Positions 17,876 to 27,024 are shown, counted from the stretch's first letter. The stretch is DNA of 64,000 bases from Achromobacter mucicolens (GCF_902859725.1 NZ_CADIJP010000011.1:1-64000), one strand, 5' to 3'. Notes: generated by a model not told the origin, from the letters alone. A program made the numbers and translations.

Positions 17876-18781
17876 ATGGACATGCGACAACTGCGCTACT
17901 TTGTGACGGTTGCCGAAGAACTCAGCTTCCGGCGAGCGGCCGAAAAGCTGAACATCTCGCAGCCGCCGCTCTCGCAGCACGTCAAATCGCTTGAAGAGGA
18001 AATGGGCGTACAGCTCTTGCAGCGCAACCGCCGCGAGGTCCGGCTGACGCCGGCAGGGCAGGCCTTTCTGCGAGAGACCCGCATCCTGCTCGACCAGATG
18101 CGCACCGCCGTCAACGCCGCCGTGCGTGCTGGCAACGACGATTCGGGCGTGCTGCGCGTGGGCGTGGCGACCTCCGCGCTGTTTCACCTGGTCTCGGTCA
18201 TCCAGCGTCAGGTGGCCGCGGAATTCCCGGGCGTGACGCTGTCGCTGGTGGACATGGTATCGGCCGAGCAGGTCAGGGCGGTATCGCTGGGCCTGCTGGA
18301 CGCAGGTATCGTGCATGCGCGCCCGGAGCGCACCGAGGTGCGGCGCCAGCTCATCCATCGCGAGCCGTTGGTCGCCGTACTGCCCAGCCGGCATCCCTTG
18401 GCGCAGAAGGATGGCTTCCAGCTATCCATGCTGTCGGACGAACCCATGGTCGCGCTGCATCGCGAACATGGGCCCGCGATCTACGACGCCATCGTCGCCT
18501 GCTGCCACGAGGCCGGCTTCAGCCCCGACATCCGCCACATGGCGCGCAGTCCGCTCACGATCTTCCAGATGGTCAGGCTTGGCTTGGGCGTGTCGATCGC
18601 GCCCGCGTCCTACGCCACCACGGGATTTGCGGGCGTGGTGTTCCGCGAACTGCCGCAAAGCGCGGGACAGGTCTGCATGGAAATCATCTGGAGCGAGAAG
18701 CACGCCACGGATTTGACGCGGCGTGTCGTGGGCCATGTGGCAAAGCGCATGGCGCTGGATGCGTCTCCTTCCCCGCCTTAA
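17876..18781 (+). CDS. LysR family transcriptional regulator
   Basis: A 301-residue LysR regulator. The HTH is MRQLRYFVTVAEELSFRRAAEKLNISQPPLSQHVKSLE, closely resembling the CatR/BenM/CbnR group in its RYFVAVAEE-type opening. The effector domain runs from about residue 90. It stands alone on the plus strand and ends head-on, overlapping by four bases, with the dehydrogenase at 18778. It could control either the upstream PrpD/Liv cluster or the minus-strand cluster; the sequence does not decide. Confidence 0.87.
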   Translation: MDMRQLRYFVTVAEELSFRRAAEKLNISQPPLSQHVKSLEEEMGVQLLQRNRREVRLTPAGQAFLRETRILLDQMRTAVNAAVRAGNDDSGVLRVGVATSALFHLVSVIQRQVAAEFPGVTLSLVDMVSAEQVRAVSLGLLDAGIVHARPERTEVRRQLIHREPLVAVLPSRHPLAQKDGFQLSMLSDEPMVALHREHGPAIYDAIVACCHEAGFSPDIRHMARSPLTIFQMVRLGLGVSIAPASYATTGFAGVVFRELPQSAGQVCMEIIWSEKHATDLTRRVVGHVAKRMALDASPSPP

Positions 18782-19686
18782 ACCCGCTCAGGCAATTCAG
18801 CCTTCACACGTCCATCGATCAACTGAATGACAGCAGGGTGGTAGTTCTGCGCAAACCCCGCATCTCGCGTCCGGCACATCATGTCGTGCGTATAAGCCCC
18901 AATACGCGGACTGAACCCGCCTTCCTTGGCCAGATCCAGCGCCAGCGAGCAATCCTTAATGGCATAGGTCATCGGAAAGGTCTTCTCCGGAAAGTCATCC
19001 TTGGCCAACGACTTCATGCCGTGGTTGCGCAACACGAAACTGTCGGCCGATCCTTGAGACAGCATCGACAGCAGCTTCTCGGCTTCCATGCCGGCATGAC
19101 GGCCGATGGTGATGGCTTCGGACAGCGCGTTGACAGTCATGAATACCATGTAGTTGTTCAGGATCTTGACGATCTGTCCGGTGCCCACCTCGCCACAATG
19201 CAGCACATCGCTGCCCATGCAATTGAGGTACGGGGACACGCGGGCGAAGTCCGGCGCGGCGCCGCCCACGCTGATGAACAGCTTGCCGTCCACGGCGGCC
19301 TGCTTGGTCCGCGCGACGGGCGCGTCCAGGAATGTGATGCCTTCAGTCTTCAGGCGTTTGGCCAGCGCACGCGTGCGCGACACATTGCTGGTGCTCATGT
19401 CCACGATCAGTGAGGGCCGGCGGGGCGCTGCCAGGATGGCATCGCAGACCGATTCGACCTGGTCGATGGACGGCAGCGACAGGAACACGATGTCCGCGGC
19501 GCCGGCCACCCCCGCCACGTCGCCGGCCAACTCAATACCCTGCGCGGCAGCCTCGTCGGCCGCGGCCTGCACGGCGTCGTACGCGACGACCCGGCGGCCG
19601 CCGCGCTTATGCAGGTTGGCGCACATGGGTCCGCCCATGACGCCCAGCCCGATGAATCCGAGGGTTTCCGATGCGTTCTGGTTCAT
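18778..19686 (-). CDS. 3-Hydroxyisobutyrate dehydrogenase family NAD(P)-dependent oxidoreductase
   Basis: A 302-residue beta-hydroxyacid dehydrogenase. The Rossmann motif GFIGLGVMGGPMCANLHKRG opens the protein; DAPVARTKQAAVDGKLFISVGG matches the substrate-binding DAPVSGG region but with ART in place of SGG. The catalytic lysine lies in GQIVKILNNYM. The family oxidises 3-hydroxyisobutyrate, tartronate semialdehyde, sulfolactaldehyde-type substrates and similar compounds. A good ribosome site (aaggag) precedes ATG 19686. It is downstream of a Bug receptor with 18 bases between them, and probably in the same transcript. Confidence 0.85.
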   Translation of the reverse strand: MNQNASETLGFIGLGVMGGPMCANLHKRGGRRVVAYDAVQAAADEAAAQGIELAGDVAGVAGAADIVFLSLPSIDQVESVCDAILAAPRRPSLIVDMSTSNVSRTRALAKRLKTEGITFLDAPVARTKQAAVDGKLFISVGGAAPDFARVSPYLNCMGSDVLHCGEVGTGQIVKILNNYMVFMTVNALSEAITIGRHAGMEAEKLLSMLSQGSADSFVLRNHGMKSLAKDDFPEKTFPMTYAIKDCSLALDLAKEGGFSPRIGAYTHDMMCRTRDAGFAQNYHPAVIQLIDGRVKAELPERV

Positions 19687-19704
19687 GCAATGTCTCCTTG
19701 AGTG

Positions 19705-20736
19705 TCAGGTGCGCGGCGCGGCGTTGGCGCCCCGGGCCTTGATGGCCTTGATGACTTTTTCGTAGGTCTTGTATTCGTTGGCCTGGAACGCGGCGAATTC
19801 CTGCGGGCTGGAGCCCACCGGGATGAAGGACAGCGCCTCGAGCTTTGCCTTGACGGCCGGGTTCTGCAGCGCCTGCTGCGTGGCGGCGTAAACCTTGTCG
19901 ATGACTGCCTGCGGCGTGCCCGCGGGCGCCCATATGCCGTACCAGCTGGGCATGTCGAAGCCGGCGTAGCCCGCCTCGGCCACGGTGGGAATATCGGGAA
20001 TCGCCGCGACGCGCTGGCTGCTGGTCACGGCCAACGCGCGCAGCTTGCCGTCCTTGACGTGCGGGTAGGCCGAGGCCATGGGCTCAGTCATGGCCGTGAC
20101 CTGGCCGCCCATCAGATCGACGAGCGCCGGGCCGCCGCCGCGGTAGGGAATCACTTCCATCTTCACGCCGGCCTGTTCGTTGACCAGTTCGCAGGCCAGA
20201 TGGCCGGCCGCGCCGTAGGCCGCGATGGCCCATGTCAGTTCGCCCGGATTGGCCTTGGCGCCGGCCACCAGATCCTTGAGGGTCTGATACGGACTGTCCT
20301 TGCGCACCAGCACGAGCTGGGGCTGGGCGCCGATCTCGGTGATGGGGGCGAAGTCTTTGAGCGCGTCGTAGGTGACGGTATCCAGCAGCAGGGGGTTGGC
20401 CACCTGCAACGACGCGTTCAACAGCAGCGTGTAGCCGTCCGGCTCGGCCTGCTTGACGTAGCGGGCGCCCAGCACGCTGCTGGCGCCCGGCTTGTTCTCG
20501 ATGATGACGGGCTGGCCCAGCGCGTCCTGCAGCGCCTGGCCCAGCGTGCGTGCGACCGTATCCACCGATCCGCCGGGCGGAAACGGCACCACCATGCGGA
20601 TCGGCTGCGTGGGCCATGCGGACGCCGCCTGCGCGGTGGGCCACATCGGCAGGACCGCTGCTGCGGCCATCGCGGCCAGCGCGGTGCGCAGGACGCGCCG
20701 CCTCGCTGGCCGAGGCGCCAGTTTTCGTTCGTTCAT
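19705..20736 (-). CDS. Bug-type tripartite tricarboxylate transporter receptor
   Basis: A 343-residue periplasmic receptor of the Bug (TctC) family. The N-terminus has a twin-arginine-like basic stretch (RPARRRVLRTALAAMAAAAVLP) and an AQA cleavage site. The mature part shows the family pattern WPTQPIRMVVPFPPGGSVDTVARTL, VIIENKPGAS and PDGYTLLLN. Ribosome site aaggaag precedes ATG 20736. It lies between an aldehyde dehydrogenase and a hydroxyacid dehydrogenase, which suggests a carboxylate ligand fed into that pathway. No TctA/TctB permease is in the window. Confidence 0.88.
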   Translation of the reverse strand: MNERKLAPRPARRRVLRTALAAMAAAAVLPMWPTAQAASAWPTQPIRMVVPFPPGGSVDTVARTLGQALQDALGQPVIIENKPGASSVLGARYVKQAEPDGYTLLLNASLQVANPLLLDTVTYDALKDFAPITEIGAQPQLVLVRKDSPYQTLKDLVAGAKANPGELTWAIAAYGAAGHLACELVNEQAGVKMEVIPYRGGGPALVDLMGGQVTAMTEPMASAYPHVKDGKLRALAVTSSQRVAAIPDIPTVAEAGYAGFDMPSWYGIWAPAGTPQAVIDKVYAATQQALQNPAVKAKLEALSFIPVGSSPQEFAAFQANEYKTYEKVIKAIKARGANAAPRT

Positions 20737-20773
20737 GTCTCTTCCTTTGGCAGGTTGGCCTGGCTCGAGCGGC

Positions 20774-22249
20774 TCAGGTCCGAATGGCGAAGGGGTCTCG
20801 GACCGCTTCGGAAAAATCGATCATGACGTTGCGCGTGACCAGGAACTCGCGCAGACCGGCTTCACCGCGCTCGCGGCCAATGCCCGACTGCTTGAAGCCG
20901 CCGAACGGCGCCTGGGCGGCGATGGCGCGGTAGGTGTTGATCCACACCGAACCCGCGCGCATCGCCCGCGACACCCGCATCGCGCGGTTCAGGTCGCGCG
21001 TCCAGAGGCCGGCTGCCAGGCCATATCGCGTGCCGTTGGCGATCTCGATGGCCTCTTGCTCGGTATCGAAGGCAATGACGGCCAGCACCGGCCCGAAGAT
21101 TTCCTCCTGCGCCAGTTCGCTGCTGTTGTCCACACCCGAGAAAATGGTCGGCTCGATGAAATAGCCGCGTTCAAGGCCCGGCCCCTCGGCTCGCCTGCCG
21201 CCGCATGCCAGCTTGGCGCCGGAGCCTTGCGCGCGATCGATGGTGGCCAGGATGCGTTCAAATTGCGGCCGGTTGGCGACGGTGCCCATTTCGGTGGCCG
21301 TATCCAGCGGATTGCCCAATCTGATCTTGCGCGCCCGTTCGACCAGTGGCGGCAGGACGCGGTCCATCACGCTGCGCTGCACCAGCAGCCGCGAGCCGGC
21401 CACGCAGGTCTGGCCCGTCGCGCCGAAGATGCCAGCGAGTGCGCCCACGATGGCCTTGTCCAGGTCGGCGTCCTCGAAGATGATGTTCGGCGATTTGCCG
21501 CCCAATTCCAGCTTGACCGGCGTCAGGCGGCGGCCGGCCATCGAGGCGATCTCGGCGCCCACGCCCGGGCTGCCGGTAAAGCTGATGAGCGCGACGCCGG
21601 GGTGGTCCACCAACGCACGGCCGGTTTCGGCGCCGCCGGTGACCACGTTGAAGACGCCATCTGGGAACCCGGCCGCCTGCACCAGGCTGGCAAACTCCAG
21701 CGTTGAGGCCGACGCGTGTTCGCTGGGCTTGACCACCACGCAGTTGCCGGCGGCCAGCGCGGGCGCCAGCTTGTTGGCCAGCAGGGCCAGGGGCGAATTC
21801 CAGGCAGTGATCAACGCCGCCACGCCGTAGGGTTCCAGGCTCAGGTAGTCCAGCGTGTCGGGCTGGTCCAGCGGAATCTGCTGGCCATAAAGCTTGTCGG
21901 CATAGCCGGCGTAGTAGCGTAGCTGCCGCCCCACCCACACCATCTGGGGCCGGGTCTCGCGGATGATCTTGCCGTTGTCGGTGGATTCGATGCGCGCCAT
22001 CCGGTCGGCGTTCTGTTCGATCAGTTCGGCAAGGCGCAGCATGCACTGCGCGCGTTTGATGCCGGGCGTGTGACGCCAGGTTGTCTCGAAGGCGTGCTCG
22101 GCGGCCTTGACGGCGCGGTCGACGTCCTGGGCACACGCATCGGGGATTTCGGCCCACGCTTGGCCGGTATACGGGTTGTGGGCGGCGATCATGCGTCCCT
22201 GCGCGGGCGGGACGCTCTGACCATTGATGAACAAGCCATAACGCTGCAT
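20774..22249 (-). CDS. NAD(P)-dependent aldehyde dehydrogenase
   Basis: A 491-residue aldehyde dehydrogenase. It contains the cofactor-binding region ITAWNSPLALLANKLAPALAAG, the glutamate motif LELGGKSP near residue 247, and catalytic Cys282 in GATGQTCVAGSR. The C-terminal PFGGFKQSGIGRERG is typical of the betaine/aromatic aldehyde group. It would oxidise an aldehyde to a carboxylate, consistent with neighbouring hydroxyacid dehydrogenases. It heads a minus-strand group with the Bug receptor and the HIBADH-like gene; the 205-base spacer at 22250-22454 should hold the promoter. Confidence 0.9.
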   Translation of the reverse strand: MQRYGLFINGQSVPPAQGRMIAAHNPYTGQAWAEIPDACAQDVDRAVKAAEHAFETTWRHTPGIKRAQCMLRLAELIEQNADRMARIESTDNGKIIRETRPQMVWVGRQLRYYAGYADKLYGQQIPLDQPDTLDYLSLEPYGVAALITAWNSPLALLANKLAPALAAGNCVVVKPSEHASASTLEFASLVQAAGFPDGVFNVVTGGAETGRALVDHPGVALISFTGSPGVGAEIASMAGRRLTPVKLELGGKSPNIIFEDADLDKAIVGALAGIFGATGQTCVAGSRLLVQRSVMDRVLPPLVERARKIRLGNPLDTATEMGTVANRPQFERILATIDRAQGSGAKLACGGRRAEGPGLERGYFIEPTIFSGVDNSSELAQEEIFGPVLAVIAFDTEQEAIEIANGTRYGLAAGLWTRDLNRAMRVSRAMRAGSVWINTYRAIAAQAPFGGFKQSGIGRERGEAGLREFLVTRNVMIDFSEAVRDPFAIRT

Positions 22250-22454
22250 GGGCGCGGTCTCCAGTTGGCATGGCGGATTGTTGTTGTGCAGCGGAGGCGG
22301 CCCTGCCGGGGCTTGCCGCTACGTGCCATGCGCAAAGTCTGGGGCCGCGCCCTGCGCGCGTCCAATACGGAATCACGAATTCTGTGATAGCGATACGCGA
22401 CGTGAGCGCCGCGCTGCGGTGCGGGATGGATAGGCCCCAAAAAGGGGGGAGGGC
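22250..22454. promoter_or_regulatory. Spacer before the aldehyde dehydrogenase, including a hairpin at the GntR end
   Basis: A 205-base region. At its right edge the arms taggccc (22431-22437) and gggccta (22451-22457) overlap the GntR stop codon and enclose an A-rich loop, a candidate terminator for the GntR gene. The remainder should carry the promoter of the aldehyde dehydrogenase operon; gaattctgtgatagcg near 22376 is the most AT-rich part. Confidence 0.4.
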
Positions 22455-23114
22455 CTACCCGCCCGTCTTCCTGTCCTTCCGGTGCGAGCGGAACAGAAGA
22501 TGCGTTGACGCCAGGTGAAAGCGCACCGCGATCTGCGCGCATTCGGGGTCGCGCGCGCGGATCGCGGCGATGATCTGGCGGTGGTGTTCCACGCTGCGCA
22601 GCATGTCTTCGCGGCCGTAGAAATAGAACGAGCCGATGATGATCGGCATGTCCAGCAGGTTCTCGACCAGGGAGCGCACGCGTGCGGACTGCGCGGCCTC
22701 GAGCAGGGCGTGGTGGAACAGGTTGTTGTAGTGCTGGACCTGGGCGACGTGGTCGGGCGCGCCGGAGTTGACCGCGTCGAGCATGCACTGGTTGATGCGT
22801 TCCAGCTCGGCGATCTGCTCGGGCGTGGCGCGCTCGGCGGCGGTCTTGGCGGCGTAGGGTTCGAGCAGCATGCGCAGCTCGAAGGCTTCGTCGATGTCGC
22901 GGTCCTGCCAGCCCAGCACGACCGCGCCGCGCCGGCCTTCGCGGGTGACCAGGCCGTCCGCGATCAGGCGTTCGATCGCGTTGCGCACGGGCGTTCGGCT
23001 GACCGAGAGCTGGGTGGCGATGTGTTCCTCGCGCAGCGGCTCGCCGGGCAGGAACGATCCGGCCATCAGGCGGCGGCGCAATTCGCCGTAGACGTAATCA
23101 CTGGCGCTCGACAT
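22455..23114 (-). CDS. GntR family regulator (FCD/FadR subfamily)
   Basis: A 219-residue regulator with an N-terminal GntR winged helix (YGELRRRLMAGSFLPGEPLREEHIATQLSVSRTPVRNAIERL) and an all-helical FCD effector domain. The FCD metal ligands can be picked out in the Arg/Asp/His positions around ELRMLLEPYAA and EHHRQIIAAI. Such regulators usually repress nearby carboxylate-catabolism operons until a pathway acid binds. It sits between the ALDH operon and the D-hydroxyacid dehydrogenase gene, all on the minus strand, so it is the likely local regulator. Confidence 0.88.
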   Translation of the reverse strand: MSSASDYVYGELRRRLMAGSFLPGEPLREEHIATQLSVSRTPVRNAIERLIADGLVTREGRRGAVVLGWQDRDIDEAFELRMLLEPYAAKTAAERATPEQIAELERINQCMLDAVNSGAPDHVAQVQHYNNLFHHALLEAAQSARVRSLVENLLDMPIIIGSFYFYGREDMLRSVEHHRQIIAAIRARDPECAQIAVRFHLASTHLLFRSHRKDRKTGG

Positions 23115-23168
23115 GAGGAGGCTGGCTCTTCCCGGTTTTCAAAGCTGCGACTATACCAACGGCGGACG

Positions 23169-24221
23169 CTACACCTTCACCCCGTGCTCGGCCAGACGCG
23201 CCAGAAAGCGCGGCCAGACCTCGGGGTTTAGCAGGCGAGCGGGCTTGCGTCCGGCCAGCATGTCGATGATCTGCGTGGCCGAGCCCTGCGCCACCTTGCG
23301 GCGGCCTTCGTGCGTGACGCCGCCCGTGTGAAACGCGGCGGCCACGTCGCGGCGTTGCAAAAGGCCGCTGCGCGGCGGGGGCGGCTCCACCTGCCAGACG
23401 TCCAGGCCCGCGCCGGCAAGATGGCCGGACTCAAGCGCGGCAAGCAGCGCGTCCTCGTCATGAATGCCGCCGCGCGCGGTGGAGACGAACAGCGCGCCGC
23501 GTTTCATCCGGCGCAGCGCGGCCGCGCCGAACATTCCGCGCGTAACGGCGTTCAGCGGGCAGTGCAGGCTGACGATGTCGGCCTGTTCCAGCAGCGCATC
23601 AAAGCTGACAGGCGCGGCGCCGCGTTCGGCGATCTGCGCGTCGGCCAGCAGCGGATCGTAGGCAATGACCTTCAACCCGAATCCCGCCGCGATACGGGCG
23701 ACGCGGCGCCCGATCTCGCCGATGCCGACAATGCCGATCGCGCGGCCTTCGATCTCGCGGCCCATCAGCGCCTCGCGGCTGACAGCGGTGCCCGCCCTGA
23801 GCGCGGCTTCCGACTCGCCCAACCGCTTGACCAGCGACAACAGCAGGGCGAAGGTCATCTCGGCCACCGACGCGGCGTTGGCGCCGGCCTGGTTCACCAC
23901 GGCCACGCCCGCGCGGGTGCAGGCGGCCACGTCGACCGTGTCGTAACCGGCGCCGCCGGACGATACGCACAGCAGCTGGGGGCACTGGGCCAAAAGGTCG
24001 GCGGACACCTGCCACCGCGCGGGGACTTCGTCCTTGGCCGCGCTGACGTGGTAGGCGTGGGCGCCGGCCAAGCCGGCCGCGGTCACCGCGTCACCTTGCG
24101 CCGGCAGCACGCGCAGGTCCAGCGTGGCGTCCCGCGCGATCGCCTCGTCAAATGCGGGATCGATCCACAGATCCAGGCGCACGACGCGCAGATCGGGCGT
24201 GCTGACTGCCGCATCGCGCAT
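23169..24221 (-). CDS. D-2-hydroxyacid dehydrogenase family protein
   Basis: A 350-residue NAD-dependent dehydrogenase. The nucleotide-binding motif is GIVGIGEIGRRVARIAAGFGLKV; the signature SLHCPLNAVTRGMFGAAALRRMKRGALFVSTARGG and the catalytic Arg/Glu/His positions are recognisable, with His in FHTGGVTHE. ATG 24221 starts two bases after the stop of the RraA-like gene, which sets the start. It probably reduces or oxidises a 2-keto/2-hydroxyacid made by that neighbour. Confidence 0.87.
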   Translation of the reverse strand: MRDAAVSTPDLRVVRLDLWIDPAFDEAIARDATLDLRVLPAQGDAVTAAGLAGAHAYHVSAAKDEVPARWQVSADLLAQCPQLLCVSSGGAGYDTVDVAACTRAGVAVVNQAGANAASVAEMTFALLLSLVKRLGESEAALRAGTAVSREALMGREIEGRAIGIVGIGEIGRRVARIAAGFGLKVIAYDPLLADAQIAERGAAPVSFDALLEQADIVSLHCPLNAVTRGMFGAAALRRMKRGALFVSTARGGIHDEDALLAALESGHLAGAGLDVWQVEPPPPRSGLLQRRDVAAAFHTGGVTHEGRRKVAQGSATQIIDMLAGRKPARLLNPEVWPRFLARLAEHGVKV

Positions 24222-24223
24222 GG

Positions 24224-24895
24224 CTAGACTCCCGTGCAACCCAGCGAGCGCAGGCGGGCGTCGATCCACGACGTGTCGAGCGTGCCCGCGGCAATATCGG
24301 CCAGCATCTTGGTTTCCACGTCGTGCTTTGCCGCTGCCGCTTGATAGATGGCTTCGGCCTGTTCGTACGGCACCGCGAGCAGTCCGTCGTCGTCACCCAG
24401 GATCAGGTCGCCCGGCGCGATGGTCATGCCGTCCAGCGCGACAACGCAGTTGATCTCGCCCGGTCCGTCCTTGTACGGCCCGCGGTGGGTGACGCCCGCC
24501 GCATAGACGGGGAAGGCGCTGCGGCGGATGGTGCCGCAGTCGCGGATGGCGCCATTGATGATGATGCCCGCGATGCCGCGCGACTCGGCATAGGTGGTCA
24601 TGATCTCGCCGATGATCGCGTTGGTCAGGTCGCCGCCGGCATCGACCACGATGACGTCGCCCGGCTGCGCCAGGCTGAGCGCCTTGTGCACCAGCAGGTT
24701 GTCGCCGGGACGTGTGCGCACCGTAAGGGCGGGGCCGGCCAGCGGAGTGCCGTCGTGCATGGGACGCAGGCGAGCGCCGCCGGCCGTCATGCGCGACATG
24801 CAGTCGCTGACGTTGGCCACCGGCACCTGCCGGAATTTCTCGACGAGTTCTTTGCTGACCGCGCGCTGGCGGGCGTGGATTTCAAAACCTGTCAT
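24224..24895 (-). CDS. RraA-like / 4-hydroxy-4-methyl-2-oxoglutarate aldolase family protein
   Basis: A 223-residue protein of the RraA/HMG-CHA aldolase family. The family hallmarks are FRQVPVANVSDCMSR at the N-terminus, the metal/substrate-site region GDVIVVDAGGDLTNAIIGEIMTTYAESRGIAGIIINGAIRD, and GDLILGDDDGLLAVP. Members of this group cleave 4-hydroxy-2-oxo acids or decarboxylate oxaloacetate. RraA, the RNase E inhibitor, is smaller, and the catabolic context here favours an aldolase/decarboxylase. A ribosome site (caggag) precedes ATG 24895. It is followed directly by a D-2-hydroxyacid dehydrogenase that could process its keto-acid product. Confidence 0.85.
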   Translation of the reverse strand: MTGFEIHARQRAVSKELVEKFRQVPVANVSDCMSRMTAGGARLRPMHDGTPLAGPALTVRTRPGDNLLVHKALSLAQPGDVIVVDAGGDLTNAIIGEIMTTYAESRGIAGIIINGAIRDCGTIRRSAFPVYAAGVTHRGPYKDGPGEINCVVALDGMTIAPGDLILGDDDGLLAVPYEQAEAIYQAAAAKHDVETKMLADIAAGTLDTSWIDARLRSLGCTGV

Positions 24896-24931
24896 CTCTG
24901 CTCCTGATCGCTGGATGGATACGTGTGGGGC

Positions 24932-25897
24932 TTACTGCTTCGGAATGCCGGCTTCTTGCACGACCTTGCCGAAGGCGTCGTGATCGGCGCGGTGGCGGCG
25001 CGCCAGGTCCTCGGGCGAGCCCTTCAGGACGCTGTAGCCGGCCTCTTCAAGCTTCTTGATCAATTCGGGGTTGGATTGCACCTTCTGCATTTCGGTGTTC
25101 AGCGCGGCGACGACGTCGTCGGGCGTCTTGCCCGGCGCCATCAGGCCCCACCAGATCGATTGGTTGATGGTCGGAAAGCCGCTTTCCGGGAAGGTGGGCA
25201 CGTCCGGCAGGGCGGGCGAACGCTCATTGGCGACCACGCCCAGCGCGCGCACCTTGCCGCCGCGGATCTGCGGCAGCAGCGACGCCACCGAGCCGACGTA
25301 CATGTCGATCCGGCCGCTGGCCAGATCGGGGAAGGCCTGGCTCCAGCCACGGTAGGGCACGTGCATCAGTTCCATCTTGGCCGCCTTGCGCCACAGATAG
25401 CCGGTCAGGTCACCGGTGCCGCCGATGCCGGGGATACCCAGCGAAACCAGGTTGGGCTTGGCCTGGGCGGCCTTCACGACGTCGCCGAGCGACTTGAAGG
25501 GCGAGTCGGGCAGCACGACGAAGACGCTGGGCGAAGAGGCCACGGGGCCCACCGGCTTGAAGTCCTTGAAGGTGTCGTAGCTGAGCTTGCTGTAGAGCCA
25601 CGGGTTCAGCACGATGTTGTCGGTCTGCACCATGACGAGCGTGTGGCCGTCCGGGCGGGCGCGGGCCGTGGCGTCCAGCGCCAGGTTGCCGCCGGCGCCG
25701 GGCTTGTTCTCGACCACGATGTTCCAGCCGGCGTCCTGGCTGATCGCGCTGCCGATCATGCGCGTCAGCGTGTCGGTGCCGCCGCCGGGCGGGAAGGGCG
25801 AGATCAGGGTGATCGGCGCCGAGCCCAGGTCGGCGGCCTGCGCCGCGGCGCAGCCCAGCACCAGGGATGCGGCCAGCAGTTTCTTGAACAGTTTCAT
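24932..25897 (-). CDS. Bug-type tripartite tricarboxylate transporter receptor
   Basis: A 321-residue periplasmic receptor with signal peptide MKLFKKLLAASLVLGCAAAQA. The Bug pattern is clear: ITLISPFPPGGGTDTLTRMIG, NIVVENKPGAGGNLALD, PDGHTLVM. ATG 25897 was preferred over GTG 25909 because the ribosome site (gaggaag) overlaps the GTG. It is 36 bases before the RraA-like gene and probably co-transcribed with it. Confidence 0.88.
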   Translation of the reverse strand: MKLFKKLLAASLVLGCAAAQAADLGSAPITLISPFPPGGGTDTLTRMIGSAISQDAGWNIVVENKPGAGGNLALDATARARPDGHTLVMVQTDNIVLNPWLYSKLSYDTFKDFKPVGPVASSPSVFVVLPDSPFKSLGDVVKAAQAKPNLVSLGIPGIGGTGDLTGYLWRKAAKMELMHVPYRGWSQAFPDLASGRIDMYVGSVASLLPQIRGGKVRALGVVANERSPALPDVPTFPESGFPTINQSIWWGLMAPGKTPDDVVAALNTEMQKVQSNPELIKKLEEAGYSVLKGSPEDLARRHRADHDAFGKVVQEAGIPKQ

Positions 25898-25956
25898 TGT
25901 CTTCCTCACTAAGTGTTATTGCGGATTCGGTCCGCGCTCTGGGGCGCGGTGGGGTG

Positions 25957-26832
25957 TCAGGACTGGCGGGCCAGCGTGGTCAGCCAGGCAAGGCGCGCCT
26001 GGACCGTGTCGGCGGCCGGGGGCTCACCGTTCGCGCGCGCGGCCTCGATGCCGCGGGCGGACCGGGCAAAGAGCGCCTCCACGCCATTGAGCGCCAACGG
26101 CTCCAGGCCCGCTTCATGCAACTGGTCGCGCGCTTCGCGCACCTCGGCCAGGCGGCGCGGCGCATGCAGCACGTGCGAGCGCACGAACGAATCCATGAAC
26201 GCCGTCAGCGGCGTGCGGTCGATGTCGGCCAGCACTTCGTACAGCGAGTCGCGCAGGCCCATGCGTTCGGCCGCCACCAGGCATTCGACCGCCAGGCTTT
26301 CCATGCCCTTGGTCATGATGCTGCGCAGGAGCTTCAGGCGCACCGCATCGCCGGGCTTTCCTTCGATGATCCGGACCGTCGCGCCCGCGCTTTCGCCCAG
26401 CTCCGTTACAACCGCCGCGCCATCGCCGGCGCACAGCAGCGGCGTCTTTTCGCCAAGCAGGGCGATGGCGCCCATGATGGCGACGTCCATGAAAGCAATG
26501 CCGTGCGCGGCAGCCGCGGCGGCGGCTTTCTGCATGTCGGGAGCGCTGGCGGTGGTGAAGTCAGCGTAAACCGCATCGGCGCGCATATGCGGTAGCGCCT
26601 GGGCCGCGACCTCGGCGGCGTTGTAGCCGTACACGGCGGAAACAACGACGTCGGCTTCCGCGAGCCACGCGCCCGGTTCGGCATGCAAGGCTGCCGCGGC
26701 GGCCTTTGCGCGGTCCGCCATGTCGGCGTCCGAACGCAGGTCGCAGATGCCGACGATGCGATGTCCGGCGGCCGTCCAGGCGCGGGCGTAGCAATGTCCG
26801 ACTTCGCCGCATCCAATGAGTGCAATTTTCAT
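25957..26832 (-). CDS. NAD(P)-dependent oxidoreductase with DUF1932-type C-terminal domain
   Basis: A 291-residue two-domain dehydrogenase. The Rossmann motif is MKIALIGCGEVGHCYARAW; the middle contains YADFTTASAPDMQKAA and FMDVAIMGAI; the C-terminal domain (KLLRSIMTKGMESLAVECLVAAERMG) resembles the DUF1932 phosphogluconate dehydrogenase-like helical domain. It is related to 3-hydroxyisobutyrate dehydrogenases but lacks the DAPVSGG loop. It is the first gene of the Bug-RraA-dehydrogenase group. An AT-rich region with direct repeats lies upstream. Confidence 0.82.
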   Translation of the reverse strand: MKIALIGCGEVGHCYARAWTAAGHRIVGICDLRSDADMADRAKAAAAALHAEPGAWLAEADVVVSAVYGYNAAEVAAQALPHMRADAVYADFTTASAPDMQKAAAAAAAHGIAFMDVAIMGAIALLGEKTPLLCAGDGAAVVTELGESAGATVRIIEGKPGDAVRLKLLRSIMTKGMESLAVECLVAAERMGLRDSLYEVLADIDRTPLTAFMDSFVRSHVLHAPRRLAEVREARDQLHEAGLEPLALNGVEALFARSARGIEAARANGEPPAADTVQARLAWLTTLARQS

Positions 26833-27024
26833 CTTGGAAAACACATAAAAAAAACAATATGTGTTTATAGACCGGCTGCTTTCGCATAGAAAGGGTGGGT
26901 TTGCCCTAGGTTTTGTTTAATTAAAGTACATAAAAAAAACAATAAGAGCTAAAAGACGCATCACAAGCGGCGTCCGGAAGGTTGATGCCGGGCAGCGGCG
27001 CAAGCGCTGCCCGGCATCAGGCGC
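26833..27024. promoter_or_regulatory. AT-rich promoter region with a 17-base direct repeat and an inverted repeat
   Basis: The sequence acataaaaaaaacaata occurs twice, at 26843-26859 and 26928-26944, 85 bases apart. The first copy sits inside an inverted repeat acacata (26841-26847) / tatgtgt (26858-26864). The block is much more AT-rich than the neighbouring genes and lies immediately upstream of the oxidoreductase operon. It looks like a promoter/operator region. Confidence 0.6.

Noticed and set aside
24224-24895. RraA, the RNase E inhibitor
   Set aside because: The protein is longer than RraA and sits in a catabolic operon with dehydrogenases and a Bug receptor; an aldolase/decarboxylase of the same family fits better.
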